Notes under the pieces: generated by a model | What the model saw: the letters and a program-made list of their open reading frames with translations, nothing else | The model's database searches: none | Told to the model about the DNA's origin: nothing | NCBI RefSeq assembly: GCF_002224125.1 | Contig: NZ_NCSM01000007.1 | Location: 313,839 to 377,838, forward strand | Reading direction: 5' to 3' | DNA from: Streptomyces sp. NBS 14/10 | GTDB taxonomy: Bacteria > Actinomycetota > Actinomycetes > Streptomycetales > Streptomycetaceae | DNA length: 64,000 bases | Position numbers and translations under genes: made by a program | In this document: positions 58,288 to 64,000 of the stretch, in pieces | Position numbering within the stretch: position 1 is the stretch's first letter | Layout: every line of letters starts with the position of its first letter

Positions 58288-59442
58288 TCAGGGGGAGGGC
58301 GCGGGTGCGGTGACAAGCACCCACGCCGAGCGTGCGCGATCGCGCACGTTGACCCCGGCGACGACATCGGCCGGGCCAGCGAGCCCGCACCGACGACAGC
58401 GGAAATGGTCCCGGGCGGACCGGTTGGCCCGCTCGGTATGCCCGCAGCGCGGACAGCGCTGCGAGGTGTAGGCCGCATCCACCTCGAGGAACGGCACCCC
58501 GGCCCTGCGGGCCTTGTAGGCCAGGTGCTGCCCGAGCTGGTGGAAGGGCCAGGAGGAGAGGGTGCCCCGCTGGTCGCGGCGTAGCCGTACCCGCTCGCGG
58601 ATCCCGCCGAGTGCTTCGACGGCGATGCCGCGACCGGTGCGTTGCGCGACGGACACGATCTCCTTGCTGATCCGGTGGTTCACATGGGTGGCATGACGCT
58701 GTTCCTTCCGCTTGCGGCGGGCAAGGCGCCGCCGGGCGGAACGGCTTGTCTTCCTCTGGAGTTCGGCGCGTTTGCGGGCCTGCCAGCGCCGGTAGCGGTA
58801 CAGCCGCCGTCCCTGATAGTTCGTGCCGTCGGATGTGGTGGCGAGGTTGACGATGCCCCGGTCGACGCCGATCCAGTCGACCGGCTCGTACACCTCGGGA
58901 TCGGGCAGGTCGCAGGTGGCGATCAGGAACCACTTCCCGCCCCGGCACACCAGGTCACTCTCACCCTTACGGTGGGCTGTGAGCGTCTTGAGCTGGTCGG
59001 GTGAGCAGGCAAACCGGATGCCGCGCATCCGCCCGGCCACCGTCCAGATCGACACCGTGCGCGCGTCGTACTGCCAGGACAGGCAGCGATCGTCGAACGG
59101 CTGCGCCGCCTCGGGGCGGAAGTCGATGGAGGTACCGACGGCCGCACGGTACCGCTTGCACGTAGACGGGCCCAGGTTCCCCGCCCGCAGACTGGCCCTC
59201 AGCGCCGCATACGCGTCGACGACCTTCTTCACCGCCCGCACCACCGGCTGCGCCGACAGCCCGAACCTCGCCTTCAACTCCGCATACACCTCTTTCTGCA
59301 GGCCGTTGCGGTCCTTCAGGTCCTTGGCGAAGGCGACCTGCGAGGCATGGGTGGCGGCCCGGTTGCAGGCGAGCAGGGTCGCCTCGAGTGCCGACGCCTG
59401 CTCGGGCGTCGGCAGCAGTTTCACCTGGACCACCAGCTTCAT
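58288..59442 (-). mobile_element. tnpB: IS605-type element, tnpB (RNA-guided nuclease)
   Basis: A 384-aa TnpB. ATG 59442 begins MKLVVQVKLLPTPEQ, the normal family start. The RuvC-like catalytic acids are present: Asp in WIGVDRGIVNLAT, Glu in GIAVEALGGIRER, and Asp in GPADVVAGVNV. The zinc finger is CPRCG and CRRCG with RCPRCGHTERANRSARDHF between. So the nuclease looks intact. There is no tnpA transposase, so this is a non-autonomous IS1341-type element. It lies inside a broken GH36-like gene. Neighbouring gene codon use is similar, so it has been in high-GC hosts for long. Confidence 0.9.
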
Positions 59443-59499
59443 GACATCGGACCGTAGTACGACAACCGCACACACGACTGCCGCTGTCCCGGCGACCAT

Positions 59500-59613
59500 C
59501 CGTCCCAGTGATCCATGAGACGGTTGTTCGCATTTCTCGGCTCCGCCGGGTGGCCGTACGGGCGCGCCGCGCCCGGAAAGCGGATGCGGCGACGCTCCGC
59601 GTCACTGGGACGG
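59500..59613. repeat. 12-bp inverted repeat beside the tnpB element
   Basis: CCGTCCCAGTGA at 59500-59511 and TCACTGGGACGG at 59602-59613 are perfect complements 90 nt apart, between the tnpB start and the GH36 tail. They may mark the left end of the element or an older insertion scar. Confidence 0.6.
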
Positions 59614-59635
59614 GAGGCGATTCCTCCCCGGCCTG

Positions 59636-60153
59636 AACGCTCAGCCATCCTCGCCGAGGACTCCGGCGCCGCGCTCGTCTACAAGCTGGCCGCGGGGTTC
59701 CTCGGGCGGATCTGCCTGTCCGGCGACCCGGACCGGCTCGACGAGCACCAGTGGGCGCTGGTGCGCGAGGCGCTGGACCTGTACGGGCGGGCCGCGCCGC
59801 TCATCGACGACGGGACGACGCGGCAGGGCGGCACCCGCGGGGCCGCCCTGCGCAACGCCGTCGGCCGGCAGTCCGTCGTACGGCTGTCCCCCGACGGCCT
59901 GCGCGCCCTGGTCGTGCTGCACGCCTTCGCCGACCCGGACGAGTCGCTGTCGGTGACGCTCCTGGACGAGGGCGTCGAGGGCGGCGAGGGCGGCGGGAGC
60001 GGGTCCGGCGGCGACAGCGGGTCCGGCGCGGCCTGGGCCCTGGACGCCTCGCTCCTCGCCGACGGCACCGGCGCGCTCTCCCTCGCCGGGGGCCGGCTGC
60101 GGTGGCAGCGCCCCCCGGAGTGGTCGGGCACGGTGGCCCTCCTCAGCCGTTAG
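59636..60153 (+). pseudogene. GH36-like alpha-galactosidase, C-terminal fragment
   Basis: An open frame without a start encodes AILAEDSGAALVYKLAAGFLG, RICLSGDPDRLDEHQWALVREA, YGRAAPLIDDGTTRQGG, VVRLSPDGLRALVVLHAFADP and an end WSGTVALLSR. This reads as the last barrel helices and the C-terminal beta-domain of a GH36-type enzyme. A Gly/Ser-rich insertion (EGGEGGGSGSGGDSGSG) breaks the beta-domain. Together with the fragment at 57583 it accounts for about half of a normal protein; the catalytic middle has been lost. The open frame stretches back to 59515, but those residues look like element DNA. Confidence 0.6.
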
Positions 60154-60171
60154 GCGCGCGACAACGCCCGG

Positions 60172-61200
60172 TCAGTCGGTCAGGGAGACGATCATCTTGC
60201 CGATGTTCGCACCGCGCAGCATGCCCAGGAACGCGTCCGCCGCGTTGTCGATGCCCTTGACCACCGTCTCCCGGTAGTGCAGCTTGCCCTCGCGCAGCCA
60301 GCCGCCGACCTCCTCGACGAACTGCGGCTGGAGGTGCTGGTGGTCCTGCACCAGCATGCCCTGCATACGCAGCCGCTTGCCGATGACGAGGGCGAGGTTG
60401 CGCGGGGCGGCGGGCGGCTCGGTCGCGTTGTACTGGGCGATCATGCCGCAGACGGTGATGCGCCCGTGCACGTTGAGGCGGCCGAGGGCGGCCTCCAGGT
60501 GCTCGCCGCCGACGTTGTCGAAGTAGACGTCGATACCGTCGGGCGCGGCCTCCTTGAGCTGGTCCGCGACCGGGCCGTTCTTGTAGTTGAACGCCGCGTC
60601 GAAGCCGTACTCCTCGGTCAGCAGCCTGACCTTCTCATCGGAGCCCGCGCTGCCGATGACCCGCGAGGCGCCCTTGAGCTTGGCGATCTGGCCGACCTCG
60701 CTGCCGACCGCGCCCGCCGCGCCGGAGACGAAGACCGCGTCGCCCTCCTTGAAGGACGCGACCTCGAGCAGGCCCGCGTACGCGGTGAGGCCGGTCATGC
60801 CGAGGACGCCGAGGTAGGCGGAGAGGGGGGCCGCGGCCGGGTCCACCTTGACCGCGTACTTGGCGTCCACCTGCGCGTACTCACGCCAGCCGGCGAAGTG
60901 CAGGACGTGGTCGCCGACGGCGATGCCCTCCGCGTTCGAGGCGATGACCTCGCCCACGGCGCCGCCCTCCATCGGGTGGTCGAGCTTGAACGGCGGGACG
61001 TACGACTTCACATCGTTCATCCGGCCGCGCATATACGGGTCCACCGACATGTACAGGTTGCGGACCAGCACCCGGCCGGGGCCCGGCTCGGTGACGGGGG
61101 TCTCGCGCAGCGCGAAGTCCTCCGGCTTCGGCCATCCCTGGGGGCGGGCGACGAGGTGCCATTCGCGGCTGGTGGCGGGAATCGCGGGCTTGGGGGCCAT
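60172..61200 (-). CDS. curA: NADPH-dependent oxidoreductase, CurA/MDR family
   Basis: A 342-aa zinc-free medium-chain reductase of the curcumin/alkenal double-bond reductase group. Motifs are NLYMSVDPYMRGRM, the NADPH Rossmann loop VSGAAGAVGSEVGQIAKLKG, the YFDNVGGEHLEAAL strand, and GKMIVSLTD at the end. It reduces alpha,beta-unsaturated ketones and aldehydes. It is divergent from a MarR gene, with a 70-nt AT-rich gap containing inverted ATGAAA/TTTCAT elements, so MarR control and a stress or detoxification role are likely. Confidence 0.88.
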   Translation of the reverse strand: MAPKPAIPATSREWHLVARPQGWPKPEDFALRETPVTEPGPGRVLVRNLYMSVDPYMRGRMNDVKSYVPPFKLDHPMEGGAVGEVIASNAEGIAVGDHVLHFAGWREYAQVDAKYAVKVDPAAAPLSAYLGVLGMTGLTAYAGLLEVASFKEGDAVFVSGAAGAVGSEVGQIAKLKGASRVIGSAGSDEKVRLLTEEYGFDAAFNYKNGPVADQLKEAAPDGIDVYFDNVGGEHLEAALGRLNVHGRITVCGMIAQYNATEPPAAPRNLALVIGKRLRMQGMLVQDHQHLQPQFVEEVGGWLREGKLHYRETVVKGIDNAADAFLGMLRGANIGKMIVSLTD

Positions 61201-61288
61201 GACGGGGGTCCTCTCTATACTTCAGGTGATGAAACAATCATGCTGCTAAATATTTCATGATGTCAAATAAATGGGTACCCTGGTCCCC

Positions 61289-61729
61289 ATGACCTCCAGT
61301 ACCGAACCTCCTGATCCGCTGACACTCGAAGTCGTCGAGCTCATCGGCACCATCGTCGCTCGCTATCACGAGGAATACGAGACGGCCGCCGGGAAGCACT
61401 CCCTGACCGGCGCGCAGGCGCGGGTGCTCGGACTGCTGTCCCGGGGTCCGACGCCCATGCGCCGTATCGCGCAGCAGCTGAAGTGCGAGCCGTCGAACGT
61501 CACCGGGATCATCGACCGCCTGGAGGCCCGGGGCCTCGCCGAGCGCCGCCTGGACCCGGCGGACCGCCGCGTCAAGCTCGCCGCCGCGACGGACCGGGGC
61601 AAGGAGACCGCCGACCGGCTGCGCGGCTCACTCGACTTCGCACGCGCGCCGCTGGCCGGGCTGTCGGAGCAGGAGCGCACGGTACTGCGCGACCTGCTCA
61701 AGCGGATGCTCGGGCCGGACTCGGTCTGA
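61289..61729 (+). CDS. MarR-family transcriptional regulator
   Basis: A 146-aa MarR regulator with the winged helix TGAQARVLGLLSRGPTPMRRIAQ, recognition helix region CEPSNVTGIIDRLEARGL and wing AERRLDPADRRVKL. ATG 61289 is preferred for length; ATG 61271 would add six residues and could be leaderless, as neither has a good ribosome-binding site. It probably represses the divergent CurA-like gene and itself. Confidence 0.88.
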   Translation: MTSSTEPPDPLTLEVVELIGTIVARYHEEYETAAGKHSLTGAQARVLGLLSRGPTPMRRIAQQLKCEPSNVTGIIDRLEARGLAERRLDPADRRVKLAAATDRGKETADRLRGSLDFARAPLAGLSEQERTVLRDLLKRMLGPDSV

Positions 61730-61730
61730 T

Positions 61731-61753
61731 CCCCCGCCCGGGACGGGCGGGGG
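61731..61753. terminator. Hairpin between MarR and SCO2400-family genes
   Basis: Perfect 10-bp arms CCCCCGCCCG/CGGGCGGGGG with a 3-nt loop, right after the MarR stop, between convergent genes. Confidence 0.7.
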
Positions 61754-61810
61754 CCGGGCTCGGTCCCGGGTCCCGCCCAGTTCCGGGCCGGGCCAGGTCG
61801 GCGGCCCTTC

Positions 61811-62716
61811 TCAGGCGCACCACCACAGGAAGCGGTCGCAGGTCTCCGTGGGCGAGGGCGTGGGCTGGGACGGAGACGAGGTGGTGGGGTCCGGGTCGGA
61901 GGGCGAGGTCGGGGGCCGGGTGGCTCCGCCTCCCCCGCCGCCCGTGGCGGAGGGCGTGGCGGAGGAACCGCCCGTACCGCCGTCGGCCGACGAGGAGCCG
62001 TCCGCGCTGGGCGACTTGCTGTCCTTGGACTCCTTCTTGCCCTTGCCCGAGCCGTCCTCGCCGTCGCCCTTGCCCTCGTCCGCGCTGCTCGCGCCGTCCG
62101 CACCCGCGGACGGCGCCTCGCCCGGCGCTCCGCTCTGGCGCGTACGCGGTCCGCTGGAGTCCCCCTCGCCCGGGCTGTGGTCCGCTTCCGGCGACGTATC
62201 GGGGCTTGACGAGGACGAGGGCTCGTGGAAGATGCCGCCCTCCGTGGCAATTTCCGCCACGAACAGCCCGGCCAGCACGGGGCCGAGCACCGACGCCATG
62301 ATCGTCACCCGGCGCCCCCGCCCGCGCCGCGCACGGCGCGCCCGGCCGCCGACGATGCCGCGGGGCTTTGGCTTTCTACGGGACGCCGCCTTGCGCCGGT
62401 CCGCACGGGTCGAGGCGGCGCCGGGGGCCGCGGAGAGCTCGCCTTCGACGTCCTCGCCGACGTCGTCATCCTTGCCCATGGCCTCGCCGACGGCCTCGCC
62501 CCTGCCGACGACCTCGCCCAGGGCTCCGGCCTCGGCTTCGGCTTCGGCTTCGGTCTCGCCGATGTAGGGCGCGCGGCCTGTCCCGCCGTCGGCCCAGCCG
62601 TAGTCGACCGCGGCGTTTTCGGCGGCAGGGTACGGAGACTCCTCGGCGTACGCGCCGCAACCGGGGCAGGCGAGAGCGCCGTTGAGGTGGCGGCGGCAGG
62701 CAGGACAGTAATCCAT
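61811..62716 (-). CDS. SCO2400-family zinc-ribbon membrane protein
   Basis: A 301-aa protein beginning MDYCPACRRHLNGALACPGCG, a four-Cys zinc ribbon that defines the Streptomyces SCO2400-type family. An acidic Ala/Glu-rich linker, a basic KPKPRGIVGGRARRARRGRGRR stretch (in two blocks), one transmembrane helix (about 145-165, VTIMASVLGPVLAGLFVAEIA) and a long Ser/Pro/Gly/Asp-rich extracellular tail ending CDRFLWWCA follow. The layout suggests a cytoplasmic zinc domain anchored to the membrane with an exposed flexible arm. Function unknown. ATG 62716 is chosen because it starts directly at the ribbon. Confidence 0.82.
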   Translation of the reverse strand: MDYCPACRRHLNGALACPGCGAYAEESPYPAAENAAVDYGWADGGTGRAPYIGETEAEAEAEAGALGEVVGRGEAVGEAMGKDDDVGEDVEGELSAAPGAASTRADRRKAASRRKPKPRGIVGGRARRARRGRGRRVTIMASVLGPVLAGLFVAEIATEGGIFHEPSSSSSPDTSPEADHSPGEGDSSGPRTRQSGAPGEAPSAGADGASSADEGKGDGEDGSGKGKKESKDSKSPSADGSSSADGGTGGSSATPSATGGGGGGATRPPTSPSDPDPTTSSPSQPTPSPTETCDRFLWWCA

Positions 62717-62893
62717 TTCGCCGGGCAGGTTATGTGCCCGGCGGGTAGCGAAGGAACCGCGGATTGTGAGAATCCTGTGCAAGGATCGGATTCGCGCCGC
62801 ACCTGTTTCCGCTTGGCCGAAATTGTCCGCCTCGGCGGCTCAGCCCCGGTGGCTCAGCCCACCCAGCGCCGCTGCCTCAGAACCCTGCAGCCC

Positions 62894-63778
62894 TCAGCCC
62901 TTGAACGCCGGCTGCGCAAGCCCCTGCCCCGCCCCCGCGAGGACCAGCACCGACCCGGCGAGCGGCTGCTCGGCAGGGCCGAGACCGACCCGGGCCGAGG
63001 TCACATACAGGTCGGTCAGGCCGGAGCCGCCGAAGGCGCACGCGGTCGGGCGGCGCACCGGCAGCTCGACCACCCGGTCGAGCGTGCCGTCCGGGGTGTA
63101 GCGGCGGACCACGCCGCCGTCCCACAGCGCGACCCAGACACAGCCGTCGGCGTCCACGCACAGCCCGTCGGGGAAACCGGCGCCGTCCTCGATCCGTACG
63201 AAGGGGCGGCGGCCCGTGACCCCCTCGCCCGCCACGTCGAAGACGTCGATCCGGCAGGTCGGAGTGTCGGCGTAGTACATGAGGCTGCCGTCCGGGCTCC
63301 AGCCGGTGCCGTTGCTGACCGTGACGTCCGGCAGGATCTCCGTACGGGAGCCGTCCGGGGCGATACGGGTCAGCGTGCCGCCGCCCGTCGCCTCGTCGTA
63401 GCGCATGGTGCCCGCCCACAGCGAGCCGTCCGGCGCCACGGCCGCGTCGTTGCCGCGGCGGCCGGGGACCGGCTCGTGGGCCAGCCAGGAGAATGCGCCG
63501 TCGGCCCCGTACAGGCCGATGCCGTCGCGGAGGTTGACCACCAGACCGCCGCCCGCGCGGGGCTTGGCCGCGCCGACATGCTGTTCGGTCGCCAGGACCG
63601 TACGCCGGCCGTCGGCCGGGTCGTAGGTGTGCACGCGGGACGAGAGGATGTCGACCCAGATCAGCCGCTGTGCGGCGGCGTCCCAGGTCGGGCCCTCGCC
63701 CAGCTCGGCGGCCGCCCGGACGGCGACGTCCAGTCCGCCGCCGGTACCAGCGGCGGTCACGCCATTCGTCTCGCTCAT
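62894..63778 (-). CDS. SMP-30/gluconolactonase family protein
   Basis: A 294-aa six-bladed beta-propeller metal-dependent lactonase. Motifs are the metal ligand Glu in ELGEGPTWD, the strand RNDAAVAPDGSLWAGTM (here GRRGNDAAVAPDG), the Asn of SNGTGWSPDGSLMYYADT, and FPDGLCVDADGCVWVALW with the catalytic Asp. It opens sugar lactones such as glucono- or galactonolactone. Its ATG overlaps the stop of an IclR-type regulator (ATGA), so it is probably controlled by it within a sugar-acid operon extending right of the window. Confidence 0.9.
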   Translation of the reverse strand: MSETNGVTAAGTGGGLDVAVRAAAELGEGPTWDAAAQRLIWVDILSSRVHTYDPADGRRTVLATEQHVGAAKPRAGGGLVVNLRDGIGLYGADGAFSWLAHEPVPGRRGNDAAVAPDGSLWAGTMRYDEATGGGTLTRIAPDGSRTEILPDVTVSNGTGWSPDGSLMYYADTPTCRIDVFDVAGEGVTGRRPFVRIEDGAGFPDGLCVDADGCVWVALWDGGVVRRYTPDGTLDRVVELPVRRPTACAFGGSGLTDLYVTSARVGLGPAEQPLAGSVLVLAGAGQGLAQPAFKG

Positions 63779-64000
63779 GCTCCACGCCTCCGGTGTCCGA
63801 GACGGGCCGACAGTTCGCCCGCGCCCTTGGCGGCCAGCTCCGCCAGTTCCTCCTGCCGCTCCTCGCTCCAGCGGATCATCGGCACCGAGATGGACAGCGC
63901 CGCCACGACCTTGCCGGCCGAGTCCCGCACCGGGGCCGCCACGCAGCTCACGTCCGGGTTGGACTCGCGCTGCTCGACGGCGATGCCGCGCTCACGGATG
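63775..64000 (-). CDS. IclR-family transcriptional regulator, C-terminal part
   Basis: Only the last 74 codons are in the window; the gene starts beyond base 64000. The visible end reads IRERGIAVEQRESNPDVSC, VAAPVRDSAGKVVAALSISVP and then a helix with EERQEELAELAAKGAGELSARL. This is the typical end of the IclR effector-binding domain, with the Cys-Val-Ala-Ala-Pro-Val strand. It is directly coupled to the SMP-30 lactonase gene. Confidence 0.88.
   Translation of the reverse strand, partial: IRERGIAVEQRESNPDVSCVAAPVRDSAGKVVAALSISVPMIRWSEERQEELAELAAKGAGELSARLGHRRRGA

Noticed and set aside
58097..58471. A separate 124-aa gene left of tnpB
   Set aside because: It overlaps the end of the GH36 fragment and the tnpB 3' end in antisense. 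It may hold a frameshifted scrap of GH36 but is not an independent gene.
1..64000. tRNA, rRNA or riboswitch genes
   Set aside because: No cloverleaf with CCA-type end, no rRNA-like sequence and no recognised riboswitch core was noticed by eye. A covariance-model search would be needed to exclude them fully.

Overview
The window has the very high GC content, strong G/C preference at third codon positions, GTG/TTG starts, Tat-type secreted enzymes and sugar-responsive promoters of a Streptomyces chromosome. The left edge (fabF tail, then a DUF3145 gene) and the SCO2400-type and ChvE/GguAB-type genes look like conserved core chromosome. Carbohydrate-degradation islands and a few accessory genes are interleaved with it.

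Layout. 1-6.8 kb: fabF 3' end, a beta-hydroxyacid dehydrogenase, DUF3145, a secreted SGNH esterase, a GH3 glycosidase and a divergent TetR regulator. 7.2-12.4 kb: an unusual cluster of four proteins made of IPT/TIG (Ig-like) repeats, one with a YVTN beta-propeller; none has a recognisable signal peptide. 12.4-17.5 kb: secreted hydrolase, lipoprotein and small or uncharacterised genes, including a VOC protein behind a 35-bp palindrome. 17.8-26.7 kb: a sugar-uptake and probable oxidative sugar-catabolism locus (enolase-superfamily dehydratase, Zn-dehydrogenase, TIM-barrel protein, ChvE-type binding protein, ATPase, permease, secreted mutarotase). 26.8-30.4 kb: a 1198-aa trypsin-NACHT protein, a candidate immunity or signalling NTPase. 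30.4-34.9 kb: EI24 membrane protein, secreted EEP nuclease/phosphatase, pectate lyase, secreted intradiol dioxygenase. 35-40.6 kb: a FadR-regulated operon for a four-carbon sugar acid (kinase, class II aldolase, dehydrogenase, GntP permease). 40.7-51.3 kb: regulators, GH51 arabinofuranosidase, amidohydrolase, PadR unit with the remains of a carotenoid oxygenase gene, and small proteins. 51.4-60.2 kb: arabinan/arabinogalactan locus (GH43, GH30, ABC importer) with a GH36-like gene broken by an IS605-type tnpB element. 60.2-64 kb: CurA-like reductase/MarR pair, SCO2400-family protein, SMP-30 lactonase and a partial IclR regulator.

How it fits together. Secreted GH43 and GH30 enzymes and pectate lyase would open plant pectin and its arabinan/arabinogalactan side chains. 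ABC importers without a local ATPase (probably energised by a shared MsiK-type ATPase) would take up the oligosaccharides, and the cytoplasmic GH51 (with the GH3, and formerly the GH36) would finish them. Promoters of the binding protein and GH51 share a 28-bp operator at the same place relative to -35/-10, and the divergent GH43/GH30 promoters share another motif. Three AAGCGCTT palindromes look like LacI-family sites, although no LacI regulator lies in the window.

Limits: everything is read by eye. No database search, structure prediction or folding calculation was run. Functions of recognised families rest on motifs and remembered family features.
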